From assembly GCA_024275295.1 (NCBI GenBank), contig JAJRZI010000009.1, forward strand, positions 34,615 through 98,614: a stretch of DNA of 64,000 bases, read 5' to 3'. Under the pieces are notes generated by a model. It searched no databases and had not been told where the DNA came from. It was given only the letters and a program-made list of their open reading frames with translations. This DNA is from Gammaproteobacteria bacterium. GTDB lineage: Bacteria; Pseudomonadota; Gammaproteobacteria; Chromatiales; Chromatiaceae. Both the position numbers and the translations under genes were made by a program. This document shows positions 1-9,396 of the stretch, piece after piece (position 1 is the first letter of the stretch; every line of letters starts with the position of its first letter).

Positions 1-470
1 TCCGCCTCCAGCTCAGCCAGCACCCTGGACTGCTCATCCAGCTGCTTCTGCTGCATCCTGACCTGATCGGCCAGACGCCGGTTTTCAACCACTATGGCCC
101 GGTGCTCCAGCGCCTGTTCTATGGTGCAACGCAGATCGTAATCCTGCCAGGGTTTATTGATGAAACGAAAGATCTCAGCCTTGTTGATCCCCCCCAACAG
201 CCCTTCAAGATCAGAATAACCGCTCAGGATCAGGCGCATCGCTTCGGGTTGCAGCGCCTTGGCTTGCACCAGAAATTCAACGCCATTCATCTCAGGCATG
301 CGGTAGTCAGAGAGAAACAGGTCAAAATCAGCCTCTTGCACTCGTTTCAAGGCATCCTTGCCATTACTGAAAACTTCAATTTCCCAACCTGTACCTCTCC
401 TCAGGCTACGTTTGAGCGCACTCAAGATATGCTCTTCATCATCAACGATCATCAGGCGGTGCATTTTCAT
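1..470 (-). CDS. Response regulator, REC domain (partial, runs off window)
   Basis: The gene starts with ATG at 470 and leaves the window at position 1. Its N-terminus reads MKMHRLMIVDDEEHILSALK, with acidic DDE residues, a phospho-acceptor Asp in LFLSDYRMPEMNG and the conserved Lys in FINKPW, so it is a CheY-type receiver. After the receiver (about residues 1-125) a charged, Gln-rich helix begins, probably a coiled coil leading to an unseen output domain. The start overlaps the stop of the preceding HD-GYP regulator as ATGA, so the two are translationally coupled. Output function cannot be stated. Confidence 0.85.
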   Translation of the reverse strand, partial: MKMHRLMIVDDEEHILSALKRSLRRGTGWEIEVFSNGKDALKRVQEADFDLFLSDYRMPEMNGVEFLVQAKALQPEAMRLILSGYSDLEGLLGGINKAEIFRFINKPWQDYDLRCTIEQALEHRAIVVENRRLADQVRMQQKQLDEQSRVLAELEA

Positions 471-1828
471 AATCCTCTTTGTTCGATAATATAGATGTCC
501 AGATCCTCATCGAGCGCCCTTTCCAGATCCTGTACACGCTGAATCAGACTATCATCCAATACATGCCCCTTGGAGAGCAGTAACACTTTATCCTGGGCAA
601 TCAGGTCATGCGCCAAAACCATGCCAACAGCCAGTCCATTCGATTTGACAAGGCGTATCACCTCTTTAGGCGTGGGCAGCTCAGATGTTTTGAGCATATC
701 CAAAAAGAGATCCATCAACTCTGGATCATAGCGTTTGCCTCTGTTTTTCAGTAGATAATGCTTTGCCCCACTCTGGGTATAGGTCTTGCGGGAGAAGGTG
801 CCCTGCAACATCTCATCATAATCATTTGCCAGGGCGATAATCCGGGCGCCTAAAGGTATTGCATCCTGGCTGAGCCTGTCTGGATAGCCACTCCCATCGT
901 AATACTCGTGCTGGCTTCGGATTAACCGGGCTGCAACCTGCAGATTATCCAGCCCCATAAGCAGTCCTTCACCGATCACAGGGTGTTTTGCAACTTGCTC
1001 CCGGTCCTCTTTTGCCAGTTCATTAAAGGGTTTATTGATAAGCGTATCAGGCAGCCCGACCTTGCCAATGTTGTGTAACAGACCGGCAAATAACACCTGC
1101 AGTGCTGTCTCACTGTCCATGCCCACTTTAAGTGCCAGTGTGCGCGCCAGATCTGCCACCCGCTGCGCATGTCCGGTTGATGCGCCTTCCCGTAGCTCTA
1201 TGATGCTGGAAAACACCTTGATGGAGCTGACATAGTTGCTTTTCAGGGATTTATGCGCCGTCTCCAGCAGCCCCATTGTTTGACGCAGCTCTTGGGTGCG
1301 TTGCTGGACCTTCTCCTCCAGATTGGCATTGAATGCCTGCAGCTCTCTATTTTGTCTCTCTGTTAATGCCCGCAGGCGTTTTCGTTCTTGCTCCAGGAAA
1401 CGCTGCTCCAGGGCATGACGAACTGAAAGTTTAATATCATTCTCATCCCATGGCTTGCTGATATATTTGTAGATCTTGCCGACATTAATGGCTGCGATAG
1501 TGGATTCCATATCAGCATAACCGGTCAGCAGGATGCGTACTGTCTCCGGCCACCGTTCCGCAACCCTGGCAAGAAAGGTGGCACCATCCATCTCCGGCAT
1601 GCGCATATCGGAAATGATCAGATCAACTGCACTGTTCTCCATTATTTCCAACCCTTCCTTGCCACCTGGCGCAACCAGGATTTTGTAGCCAAGAGGCCGA
1701 AACAGACGCCGCAGTGATGACAAAATATTTGTCTCATCATCAACAAACAGCAGTGTTGCAGATGAGATGGCCCGCTCAAGGCTCTCATCAGTGGTGTCTG
1801 TTACAGGGTTTATATCTGACCTGGCCAC
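467..1828 (-). CDS. REC/HD-GYP response regulator with altered HD motif
   Basis: This 453-residue RpfG-like protein has a receiver at about 25-145 (phospho-acceptor D74 in IISDMRMPEMDG, Lys in SKPW), a coiled-coil linker at about 150-195 and an HD-GYP domain at about 200-380. HD-GYP proteins normally hydrolyse cyclic di-GMP. The DGSGYP signature is present at 311-316, but the HD pair reads His252-Asn253 and the usual HHE reads Gln306-His-Glu, so two expected metal ligands differ. It may be catalytically weak or a c-di-GMP binding/scaffold protein. It starts with GTG, sharing one base with the TAG stop of the kinase upstream, and ends in an ATGA overlap with the next regulator. Confidence 0.85.
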   Translation of the reverse strand: MARSDINPVTDTTDESLERAISSATLLFVDDETNILSSLRRLFRPLGYKILVAPGGKEGLEIMENSAVDLIISDMRMPEMDGATFLARVAERWPETVRILLTGYADMESTIAAINVGKIYKYISKPWDENDIKLSVRHALEQRFLEQERKRLRALTERQNRELQAFNANLEEKVQQRTQELRQTMGLLETAHKSLKSNYVSSIKVFSSIIELREGASTGHAQRVADLARTLALKVGMDSETALQVLFAGLLHNIGKVGLPDTLINKPFNELAKEDREQVAKHPVIGEGLLMGLDNLQVAARLIRSQHEYYDGSGYPDRLSQDAIPLGARIIALANDYDEMLQGTFSRKTYTQSGAKHYLLKNRGKRYDPELMDLFLDMLKTSELPTPKEVIRLVKSNGLAVGMVLAHDLIAQDKVLLLSKGHVLDDSLIQRVQDLERALDEDLDIYIIEQRGL

Positions 1829-3309
1829 TAGCTTTCCGCTTTTTTCTCAGATTGCGCTATAGGCAGTCGGATGCGAAAGGTGGTGCCCTTACCCGGCTCA
1901 CTCTCAACACTGATGCTGCCGTTGTGCTTCTGGATAATAGTGTAAGAGAGTGACAGTCCCAGCCCTGTCCCTTTGCCTACGCCTTTGGTGGTGAAGAATG
2001 GATCAAAGATCTTTTGTTGTGTGGCGGCATCCATACCCTTGCCGGTATCTTCCACCGATACCCAGACATGATCCCCCTCTGTGCCAGTACGGATGGTGAT
2101 GGTTCCCCGCTCATCAATGGCATGCGCTGCATTAACCAGCAGATTCATGAACACCTGATTGAGCTGTGAGATAATGCACTCCACTTCTGGAATATCTCCG
2201 TAATCCTTTACCACCTCCGCTCTGTATTTGATCTCATTATTGACGATATTGAGCGTACTGTTCAGCCCATGATGCAGATCCGCCCATTGCCACTCATCCT
2301 CTTACACATGGGCAAACTCCTTGAGATCCTGGACGATCTGTTTGACCCGGGTAACACCTTCCTGTGATTCGTCTATCAGGTTTTTGAGGTCCTCTTTGAG
2401 AAAATCCAGATCCACCTCCTGCTTTACTGCCTGGATACGTTGTCGAGTCTGTTCATCACTCAGTTTATCTTCAGCCTGCTCATAGTGGTCAAGCAGCCTG
2501 AACAGATCCTCCAGGGCATGCTTCAAGGAGCCGATATTGGAGTTGATATAGCCCACGGGGTTGTTGATCTCATGCGCAACACCGGCTGCCAGCTGCCCAA
2601 TAGAGGCCATCTTTTCTGATTGCAAAAGCTGGGCCTGCGCATCTTGCAGTTGTTGAACCAGTTGCTCCTGCTCCTCCTTCTCTTTCCGCAGCTTAGTCTC
2701 TATGATCTGCTGCTCATTGGTATAACGGCGCACCACCCACACCCCGATGATGGAGGACGAGAGGGTGAGCAAGACAACAACAGCAAGGCTGTAGAGCATC
2801 TGTGTGCGCAGCTTGTTGCTCCACTCATCATAGGCCTCAACCAACCTGCGCGATGCCTCTTTGAGCTTGGGAAGACCGCTGACCAAACTCTGGTAGGCAC
2901 CCTGCCCCTCTTCACTTCCAACTGGTTTCTCAATGATCAGGTTTACACGTGGTTTTACATCCAGCCAGATGCTTTTAACAGCGGCCAATTCATCTGTCAG
3001 CTCTATTGGCAGGGGCGGCAGATGCCGATGCCTCCGCTGGCCGCCATGTTCAAATATCTCCAGGTTGGAATCAAACGCGGCCATGGTCTCTGACAGCTCT
3101 CTTTTATCCTCTTCCTGCCCGATACGCACCATATTAGCGAAGGTCAGCAGATCCTGACTCAGCTTACGCTGCAATCCTGTGGTATTGATGAAAGTGCTGT
3201 CATGCTTTGTCTCAAGCATAAACCAGTAAAAGAGGCCAAGCGCCAGCAGGGTGACGATAGTGGGCATGATGAACGCCAGGCGCATCTTGTTTCTGGTTGT
3301 CAGTATCAT
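1828..3309 (-). pseudogene. Membrane histidine kinase with PilJ-like sensor, interrupted by in-frame TAA
   Basis: From ATG at 3309 the frame gives two membrane helices (about 11-31 and 172-194) around a periplasmic domain. That domain contains [17 protein letters not shown], which resembles the PilJ/NarX-type nitrogen-oxide sensor signature. An H-box follows with His246 in [14 protein letters not shown] at 2304-2302 ends this 335-residue part. The same frame continues at once with EDEWQWADLHHGLNSTLNIV and a full HATPase domain ([17 protein letters not shown]) to TAG at 1830. The neighbouring kinase aligns across the stop without a gap. Unless the stop is read through, the ATP-binding domain is lost; a 128-residue fragment could start at 2214. 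The start overlaps the preceding kinase as ATGA. Confidence 0.8.
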
Positions 3310-5411
3310 TGTGTATCCAACGCTTCTGACGTGGCTTCTTTTGCCTGTTTTATGGGTAGCCGCACCCTGAAACAGGTGCCTTTGCCTACTTCACTATCCA
3401 CTGTGATCATGCCACCATGGCGCTCAATAATGCTGTAGGAGAGTGAAAGCCCAAGGCCTGTGCCTTTACCTACAGGCTTGGTTGTGTAGAAGGGGTCGAA
3501 TATGCGGGAGAGTGCCGCAGGTTCAATCCCCTTGCCGGTATCAGCAATCTCCACCCAGACCCAGTCATCGCCCTCTGTGCCGGTGCGTATGGTGATGGAA
3601 CCACGCTCTTCGATTGCATGGGCACCATTGACCATCAGGTTCATAAATACCTGATTGAGCTGTGAGCCGATGCACTCTATCTGAGGGATGCCGGCATACT
3701 CCTTGACCACATCTGCCTTATATTTGATCTCGTTGTGGACGATGTTGAGCGTGCTGTCCAGCCCTGTCTCCAGATCAGCCCAATGCCATTCGGTACTGTC
3801 CAGACGGGAGAAGTCCTTGAGGTCGTTGACGATCTGTTTGACCCGGAGAATACCTTCATCAGACTCTTCAAGCAGGCTCTTGATATCCTCTTTCAGAAAC
3901 TCAAGATCCAGCTCCTGCTCCAGGTTTTGCACCTCCTGGCGCACGGGATGCTCCTCTGGCACCAGCGCCTCCAGTTTTTTGTATCCCTCCAGTAGCGAAA
4001 ACAGATCTGTCACATACTGTCGTAGCGATCCCATATTGGAGTTGATATAGCCTACCGGGTTGTTGATCTCATGGGCGACACCCGCAGCCAGCTGGCCAAT
4101 AGAGGCCATCTTTTCCGATTGCAGCAGCTGGGTGTGGGCATCCTGAAGTTTGTCGATCAATGCCTGCTGCTTTTGTTCAATAACCTTGCGTTTGGTAATG
4201 TCCCGAAATACGGTAATAGACCCCGCATAACCGGTGTCATCAATCATGGGGGAAACCACGAAGGCGATAGGCAGGGTTGTGCCATCCTGCCGATAGAAGG
4301 TGCCATCCTCCTCACGATAGGTGCGAAATCCATGCAAGGCTCTAAGCACCGGATTTCCCTCCTGCTCTGATACCGCTTCATCTATCATGCGTCTATAAGC
4401 TATCTCATGTATATCCTCTCCAATCAGGCCGTCATCTTCACACCCAATCAGGGTACGGGCCTCTGAATTGATAAAGGTGATTTTTCCTGTTGAATCACCT
4501 GCGATGATGCCATCACCAATGGAGTAGGTGAGGTTCTGCAGGAAGGCGCCCTCTTTCGATAACTCTCGCTCAACCTCTTTAAGTGTGGTGATGTTGCTGT
4601 GTATGGAGACATTTTTATAGGGTTTGCCCATGGGATCCAGAAAGGGAACGATGGTTGTATCCAGCCAGATCAGGTCGCCGCTTTTGGTACGATTACAAAC
4701 CTCACCATTCCAGACCTCACCTGCCGTCAGTGTTTCCCACATCGTCTTGAAAAAACCGTCAGTATGGTGGTCTGATTTAAGCATACTGTGATCCTGTCCC
4801 AGCAGCTCGTCCCGGCTATACCCCGTACTCTCGCAGAAACGGTCGTTTACATAGATAATTTTACCCGCCACATCAGTGATACTGACGCTGGCATGTTGAT
4901 CCATTGCAAACTTCTGATAATGCAACTCCCGCTCAGCTGTGGCGCGCTCAATGATGCCGCCCAGGGTATTAGCCACCATGGTTAAAAATGCCTCTTCATT
5001 TATCCCCCGCTCATGGCCTGCACCAACATAGACATTAAGCACACCCAGCATCTTTTCACGCGAGATGATGGGCATACAGTAGTGGCCGTGGTCTGCCATC
5101 CCCTCAAAGCGCACGGTATGCCCTTCATCCAGATGTCCTCTGAATACCGTTGCACCTGTTTTTGCCGCAGTGCCGCACAGACAGTGGCCCAAGGGAACCT
5201 GAGCACACATTGTCAGCAGTGTGTCAGCCAGCCCATGCTGAGCCTTCATCTCCAGTTTCTGCGTCTGCTCATTGTAAAGAAAGATGGCACCCTTACCCTG
5301 TACCGATAGCCAGGGGATAGAGATCAGCAGTTTGATGACTTTATCCAGCTGCTCTTCCAGAGTTATCGGCTCCAGTGATATTTGCAGGATTTCACTGATC
5401 GCTTTTTGCAC
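3306..5411 (-). CDS. GAF-PAS-PAS histidine kinase
   Basis: A 701-residue soluble sensor kinase. The order is GAF (about 15-160), PAS/PAC (165-285), PAS/PAC (287-410), an H-box with His447 in [16 protein letters not shown] and a HATPase domain (about 540-690; DTGKGI and [11 protein letters not shown]). No transmembrane segment is visible. Residues 425-690 are closely paralogous to the next kinase. The GTG at 5411 is probably not the native start. The frame continues upstream through QSLKVSQAQIANDVH to TAA at 5459-5457 and, beyond it, to ATG at 5492 (MSRQSRHSKEL). That ATG overlaps a short upstream frame as TGATG, which suggests the original gene began at 5492 and has acquired a stop at codon 12. 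Confidence 0.8.
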   Translation of the reverse strand: MQKAISEILQISLEPITLEEQLDKVIKLLISIPWLSVQGKGAIFLYNEQTQKLEMKAQHGLADTLLTMCAQVPLGHCLCGTAAKTGATVFRGHLDEGHTVRFEGMADHGHYCMPIISREKMLGVLNVYVGAGHERGINEEAFLTMVANTLGGIIERATAERELHYQKFAMDQHASVSITDVAGKIIYVNDRFCESTGYSRDELLGQDHSMLKSDHHTDGFFKTMWETLTAGEVWNGEVCNRTKSGDLIWLDTTIVPFLDPMGKPYKNVSIHSNITTLKEVERELSKEGAFLQNLTYSIGDGIIAGDSTGKITFINSEARTLIGCEDDGLIGEDIHEIAYRRMIDEAVSEQEGNPVLRALHGFRTYREEDGTFYRQDGTTLPIAFVVSPMIDDTGYAGSITVFRDITKRKVIEQKQQALIDKLQDAHTQLLQSEKMASIGQLAAGVAHEINNPVGYINSNMGSLRQYVTDLFSLLEGYKKLEALVPEEHPVRQEVQNLEQELDLEFLKEDIKSLLEESDEGILRVKQIVNDLKDFSRLDSTEWHWADLETGLDSTLNIVHNEIKYKADVVKEYAGIPQIECIGSQLNQVFMNLMVNGAHAIEERGSITIRTGTEGDDWVWVEIADTGKGIEPAALSRIFDPFYTTKPVGKGTGLGLSLSYSIIERHGGMITVDSEVGKGTCFRVRLPIKQAKEATSEALDTQ

Positions 5412-5491
5412 ATGGACATCATTCGCTATCTGAGCCTGTGATACCTTCAGGCTCTGTTAAAGTTCTTTGGAATGTCTGCTTTGTCTGCTCA

Positions 5492-5539
5492 TCAGACGCT
5501 ACCTTTTTTGCCGGATGCCATCTTGATTTTTTTGTTCAT
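5492..5539 (-). CDS. Possible 15-residue leader peptide before the GAF-PAS kinase
   Basis: A short frame, MNKKIKMASGKKGSV, starts five bases after the stop of the HDOD gene. It ends in TGATG, where the ATG at 5492 appears to be the original start of the following kinase. The placement would suit translational coupling. It is too short for homology reasoning and may be chance; no ribosome-binding site stands out. Confidence 0.25.
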   Translation of the reverse strand: MNKKIKMASGKKGSV

Positions 5540-5543
5540 TGGA

Positions 5544-6383
5544 TTATGTTCCTGATGTTTCAAGCAGGGTAGAGAGGGAACGATGGGTCTCCTCCATCTC
5601 CTTAAACAGCCCGCCAAGCTGCGACCACTCCAGACCAAGTTGTTTGACAACCTCTTCATCTACAGGAGGGATCAAGTTATATCCCCTGTCGCTCGGATCC
5701 AGACCGTGACTGATAATATCCGCCACATGGATTAAACAAGGCAGACTGTTTTGATGGTCATGCTCCGGCTGATGATGGCTGCCAATGACTCTGCAGATAT
5801 GATTGGGGAAATTCCATTTTTTCGCCAGCTCCTCTCCCAGAGTGCAGTGGTCAATGCCCAGAACCGTTATCTCCGCCTCTTGCGTCAGGCAATGGTGATT
5901 ATTCTGATAATCCAACGTAGCAGTGAAGTGTTCAGGAAAGTGCACAGCCAAGACTACCCGACCAAGGTCATGCAACAGCCCGCAGGTGAAGGCGCTGCCC
6001 TCATCTATGCCAATCTGTTTTGCCAACACGATACTCACAGCAGCGGTTCCCAACCCATGCCGCCAGAGCGCCTGAGAATCCAATACCGCATCACCAGATG
6101 AAGTGAGGTGGTTGATCACAGCTGAGGAGAGAGCCAGATTACGAACTATATGTTTACCCAGTAGTATGCAGGCATCTTTGACGGATGAGACCTGGTTACT
6201 GAATCCATAGTAAGAGGAGTTTGCAACCCGTAAAATTCGGGCCGTTAATCCGATATCCTGCTGTATGCACTTTGCAATACCGGCAATATCCACATCATCC
6301 TGATTGATGGCATGCAGAATCTTCATTACCCCTGGCTTAAGGGCAGGCAACTCATCAAGGTCATCCAGATTGATGGGGATCAT
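5544..6383 (-). CDS. HDOD domain signalling protein
   Basis: A 279-residue protein made almost entirely of an HDOD domain (about residues 10-220). Typical signatures are LPALKPGVMKIL near the start, LTARILRVANSSYYG, and an HD pair in CGLLHDLGRVVL. HDOD proteins are common signalling partners that usually lack proven phosphohydrolase activity. The start is ATG at 6383, overlapping the stop of the upstream 49-residue gene as ATGA. An upstream TTG in the same frame is less likely because GGAG lies at a good distance from this ATG. The gene is within the signalling operon and likely helps couple the regulators to the kinases. Confidence 0.85.
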   Translation of the reverse strand: MIPINLDDLDELPALKPGVMKILHAINQDDVDIAGIAKCIQQDIGLTARILRVANSSYYGFSNQVSSVKDACILLGKHIVRNLALSSAVINHLTSSGDAVLDSQALWRHGLGTAAVSIVLAKQIGIDEGSAFTCGLLHDLGRVVLAVHFPEHFTATLDYQNNHHCLTQEAEITVLGIDHCTLGEELAKKWNFPNHICRVIGSHHQPEHDHQNSLPCLIHVADIISHGLDPSDRGYNLIPPVDEEVVKQLGLEWSQLGGLFKEMEETHRSLSTLLETSGT

Positions 6384-6529
6384 TGCCGCTCTCCACAACG
6401 GTATTCAAGGATCATCTGCTTCAGACTATCCATTAAGGGACAGCCGGAAAGAAGCTGAAAACGCCTGTCCAGACACGCTTTCAGTTCGGCATTAAAGGCC
6501 GCCTGTTCGGGAGATACGACCTGCTTCAT
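6380..6529 (-). CDS. 49-residue coupled small protein
   Basis: This short frame begins MKQVVSPEQAAFNAELKACL and ends YRCGERQ. It has three cysteines, no signal peptide and no membrane helix, and is mostly predicted helix by eye. Its ATG overlaps the stop of the upstream REC-PAS regulator (ATGA), and its TGA overlaps the start of the HDOD gene (ATGA). This double coupling within a tightly packed operon is good evidence that it is translated. No family is recognised; an adaptor or remnant of a longer partner domain are both possible. Confidence 0.65.
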   Translation of the reverse strand: MKQVVSPEQAAFNAELKACLDRRFQLLSGCPLMDSLKQMILEYRCGERQ

Positions 6530-7347
6530 GACGCCTCTCCCTGCTGCTGAATAACCAGTATTTTGGCATTTACACCACTGCCATTTTTTATCTGATAGTG
6601 CTGCACTGCAACAATCCGCCCATTGGATAGCGTTACTTTATCTGCCGGCTGGATATTTTGTCCTGGTGTACTGTGAGTCTTGAGAGTCTCCGCTGGCAGC
6701 ACATCATCTGCCATAAGGCCAACAACCCCATTCTTTCCATCATTAAGCAGCTTTAGGGCATATTGATTGACGGAAGAGATCAGGTTGTCTTCACTAATAC
6801 CAATAATGCCAATAGGCAGGTGCTCAAGTATATCTTGAGCGACTTTAAGCGATACCAGGCTCAGTGCACTCTGTTTGACATTCTCATCTACACGCTCTTC
6901 CAGGCGCTGGTTAATGCGGGCTAACTCATCATTGGCAGCATGCAGCTCTTGGGTAAGGCGATGATTTTCATCCTGCAGTTCATATTGTCGGAAGGCCTCT
7001 TCAATATGATCCCGTAGCCGATCATCCTCCCAGGGTTTGGTAAAAAACTTGTAGATGGCGCTTCGATTGACGGCCTGGATTACAGCCTCCAGTTCAGTGT
7101 AGCCAGAGAGCATAATGCGAATACAATCAGGCCAACGCTCTCTGGCTTTATCCAGAAATTCAATGCCGCCCATTCCGGGCATTCGGGCATCAGAGACAAT
7201 AACCTGCACCTTGTGCTGCTCCAGCAGTTTGAGACCCTCTTGGCCGCTCTCTGCAGTCAGTATCTGGTAGCCTCCACGTCGCAACAGACGCTTGAGTGAC
7301 TGGAGGATATTGGGTTCATCATCTACTAGAAGAAGTGTTCGTGCCAT
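6526..7347 (-). CDS. REC-PAS response regulator
   Basis: A 273-residue protein and apparently the first gene of the minus-strand signalling operon. The receiver spans about 1-120 with D53 in VIVSDARMPGMGG as phospho-acceptor and Lys104 in FFTKPW. A coiled coil follows (about 125-160) and then a PAS-like segment (about 165-265; ILEHLPIGIIGISEDNLISS). There is no DNA-binding domain, so it probably signals through protein contacts with the HDOD protein or kinases encoded downstream. The ATG at 7347 is the first good start and lies 211 bases from the divergent cytochrome gene. The 3' end overlaps the small 49-codon gene. Confidence 0.85.
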   Translation of the reverse strand: MARTLLLVDDEPNILQSLKRLLRRGGYQILTAESGQEGLKLLEQHKVQVIVSDARMPGMGGIEFLDKARERWPDCIRIMLSGYTELEAVIQAVNRSAIYKFFTKPWEDDRLRDHIEEAFRQYELQDENHRLTQELHAANDELARINQRLEERVDENVKQSALSLVSLKVAQDILEHLPIGIIGISEDNLISSVNQYALKLLNDGKNGVVGLMADDVLPAETLKTHSTPGQNIQPADKVTLSNGRIVAVQHYQIKNGSGVNAKILVIQQQGEAS

Positions 7348-7428
7348 AATTAATCTTCCTGCTAATCAGTGTAATTAGCTCAGCCTTGACTCCATCTGTT
7401 TTGTCAATACACACATGACATAGAAGAT

Positions 7429-7444
7429 ACCTAAAATATTAGGT
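7429..7444. promoter_or_regulatory. Inverted repeat, possible operator in divergent promoter region
   Basis: The sequence ACCTAA-AATA-TTAGGT is a 6-bp dyad with a four-base spacer. It sits between the divergent REC-PAS regulator (minus) and the cytochrome gene (plus). Symmetry and position suit a dimeric repressor or activator, but no known consensus is matched with confidence. The rest of the 211-base gap holds no gene. Confidence 0.3.
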
Positions 7445-7558
7445 AGTATGATTTCGGTTAAATGCTAGGGTCTGTTAACACTAATCCAACAGGCCCTTGA
7501 TCAGTTCTATCGGCTATAGACAATAGAACTTTATTTTGCAAATCCACAATTATTTAAC

Positions 7559-8284
7559 ATGCGCATAGCGGTAAATATCCACATGATGCAAATATCAACA
7601 GTGAAACTCTCTCTATTGCTGCTGAGCCTTGCGCTTGGCCTTGCAAACCAGGCCTGGGGAGCATCTGAAGAGGGTATGGCAATGGCCATTAACCTCAAGC
7701 CCAATATGTACAATGGGCTGGTTATCTTTCGTGTCTGTGCCAAATGTCACTATGAAGAGGGGTGGGGGCAACGCAATGGTATTTTTCCACAGCTTGCAGG
7801 GCAACATGCCAAGGTTATTATTAAGCAGCTGGTGGATGTGCGCGACCATAATCGCGAGAGTGCCGGGATGGATCACTTTGCCATGTTGAAAGAGATCGGT
7901 GAGCCTCAGGTTCTGGCAGATGTTGCAGGCTATATCTCATCCATACTCATGACACCAAATCCAGGTATAGGGGCTGGCACAGATCTGGGGCTGGGTAAGA
8001 AACTCTATAATCAATACTGCGCAGCCTGCCACGGTAGGAATGGAGAAGGGGATAACGATCATTTTTACCCACGTATTCAGGGGCAGCATTACCGATACCT
8101 GTTGCGGCAATTCAAATGGATCTACCGTAAAGAGCGCACGAATATTCAGCCAGGCATGATGAACGCCATTGCGGATTTTACGCAACAGGATACCGAAGCC
8201 GTCATTGATTATATCTCCCGCCTAAAGCCGCCTAAAGAGAAGTTGGCACCATCCGTGAAGTGGAAAAACCCAGATTTTGAGTAA
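7559..8284 (+). CDS. Diheme c-type cytochrome (cytochrome c4-like)
   Basis: A 241-residue exported protein with a hydrophobic signal peptide (about 12-34, cleavage probably after NQAWG). Two heme-attachment motifs are visible, CAKCH near residue 60 and CAACH near residue 158. Two class I cytochrome domains in tandem is the cytochrome c4 arrangement, used as a periplasmic electron carrier. Candidate distal Met ligands lie in GMDHFAM and QPGMMNAI. Later in-frame ATGs at 7583 and 7586 could also be starts. The gene is followed 128 bases later by a receiver gene on the same strand. The terminal oxidase or reductase it serves is not encoded next to it. Confidence 0.85.
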   Translation: MRIAVNIHMMQISTVKLSLLLLSLALGLANQAWGASEEGMAMAINLKPNMYNGLVIFRVCAKCHYEEGWGQRNGIFPQLAGQHAKVIIKQLVDVRDHNRESAGMDHFAMLKEIGEPQVLADVAGYISSILMTPNPGIGAGTDLGLGKKLYNQYCAACHGRNGEGDNDHFYPRIQGQHYRYLLRQFKWIYRKERTNIQPGMMNAIADFTQQDTEAVIDYISRLKPPKEKLAPSVKWKNPDFE

Positions 8285-8412
8285 GGAATAATGCTTGCTA
8301 TGGCCTCGTTTGTTTTCGGTGCTATTTGCAGCGTGTCCTAAATAATGTGCTTGTATAATCGACAGAATCTGCAATTCTATAATTCTATTAGATAGAACTC
8401 ATTACAGGCTCC

Positions 8413-8817
8413 ATGAAGAAAAGAATATTAATTGTTGATGACGAACAGAACACACTCAATGCAATCCAACGTGAATTGCGGCGGGTTGCAGATGAGTATG
8501 AGGTCTATACGACAACCAACAGCAAAAAGGTGCCTAACCTCATCAATGAACACCAAATTAACCTGTTGATTACAGACATCCTGATGCCGGAGAAGGATGG
8601 CATTGAAGTAGCGGCTGAAACCCTTACGCAGTATCCGTCGGTCAAGATCATCACCATATCTGGCGGTGGGCAGATTGAGGCTGAAGCCTATCTCGAAATG
8701 ACCAAGACCCTTGGCATATCCCACACGCTTCGCAAACCATTCAATACGGATGAACTGCTGGCCGCGATCAGGCAGCTACTGGAAGAGACAGAGGATTTAG
8801 AAAAACCCCTCCATTAG
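8413..8817 (+). CDS. Single-domain CheY-like response regulator
   Basis: A 134-residue stand-alone receiver: DDE acidic patch at the N-terminus, D55 phospho-acceptor in LLITDILMPEKDG, Thr in IITISGG and Lys in LRKPFNTDELL. There is no output domain, only a short acidic tail. Its kinase is not adjacent on the same strand; the kinases at 1.8-5.4 kb are candidates. It ends 29 bases from the convergent arsC gene. The 128 bases upstream are AT-rich and show no gene. Confidence 0.85.
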   Translation: MKKRILIVDDEQNTLNAIQRELRRVADEYEVYTTTNSKKVPNLINEHQINLLITDILMPEKDGIEVAAETLTQYPSVKIITISGGGQIEAEAYLEMTKTLGISHTLRKPFNTDELLAAIRQLLEETEDLEKPLH

Positions 8818-8846
8818 TTCATAAATCAAGCCTATTGAGTCCAGAA

Positions 8847-9290
8847 TTAACCGGGGCGCCCTAAGGTTTGTGGCAACTGCTTCACCCAATCCCGCACCTC
8901 TGCGCAGACACGCCGATAATGCTCCAGCGCCTCATGCTCTGATGCCGCCCCCTTAGCCAGCTCAGGTGGATCATCGAATCCATAATGAATCACAGTGGCC
9001 TTTCCAGGGAGCAGCGGGCAGTTGACCTGGGCATGACCACACACCGTGATCACATAATCAAACGCCATCTCCAGATCTGCCACTCTCTTTGACCTGTGGT
9101 CAGATATATCAACACCCTCCTCTGCCATCACCGCAACGGCATTAGGGTTTAACCCTTGAGCAACGGTGCCCGCTGAAAAAGCATCTATGCTGTCACGGTG
9201 GAAATGCCTGGCCCAACCCTCCGCCATTTGTGAGCGGCACGAGTTGCCCGTGCATAAAAAAAGGACTTTGATTTTTTGTGCTTGAGTCAT
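8847..9290 (-). CDS. arsC: Arsenate reductase, low-molecular-weight phosphatase type
   Basis: The protein of 147 residues belongs to the LMW protein tyrosine phosphatase-like ArsC family, which reduces arsenate to arsenite. The P-loop CTGNSCRSQMAEG holds the nucleophilic Cys13 and the CX5R pattern; a further cysteine pair candidate is CGHAQVNC, and the general-acid region is FDDPPE. ATG at 9290 is preferred over a GTG at 9335, because the stretch before it encodes the tail of arsM in another frame. It lies four bases after the restored arsM stop, so arsM and arsC are one operon. Confidence 0.88.
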   Translation of the reverse strand: MTQAQKIKVLFLCTGNSCRSQMAEGWARHFHRDSIDAFSAGTVAQGLNPNAVAVMAEEGVDISDHRSKRVADLEMAFDYVITVCGHAQVNCPLLPGKATVIHYGFDDPPELAKGAASEHEALEHYRRVCAEVRDWVKQLPQTLGRPG

Positions 9291-9294
9291 GGGA

Positions 9295-9396
9295 TTAACA
9301 ACAGCATGAGCCGCCACTCTCACTATCGCTGGCACCCTTATCGAAAGGAAGTTTCATGCCCTTGCCTTCAAATATGCCGTAATGGGTATCATTCTA
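9295..9396 (-). other. In-frame arsM tail beyond the TAG stop
   Basis: This segment is the 3' end of arsM in the same frame as the gene: TAG, then 32 codons ending in three cysteines, then TAA. It contains THYGIFEG, a conserved stretch of ArsM proteins, so it is ancestral coding sequence rather than chance. No shift of frame is needed to join it, only replacement of one codon. Confidence 0.75.

Noticed and set aside
9291..9335. N-terminal extension of ArsC from GTG at 9335
   Set aside because: In another frame this stretch encodes the conserved ArsM tail, and LMW ArsC proteins begin close to the P-loop.
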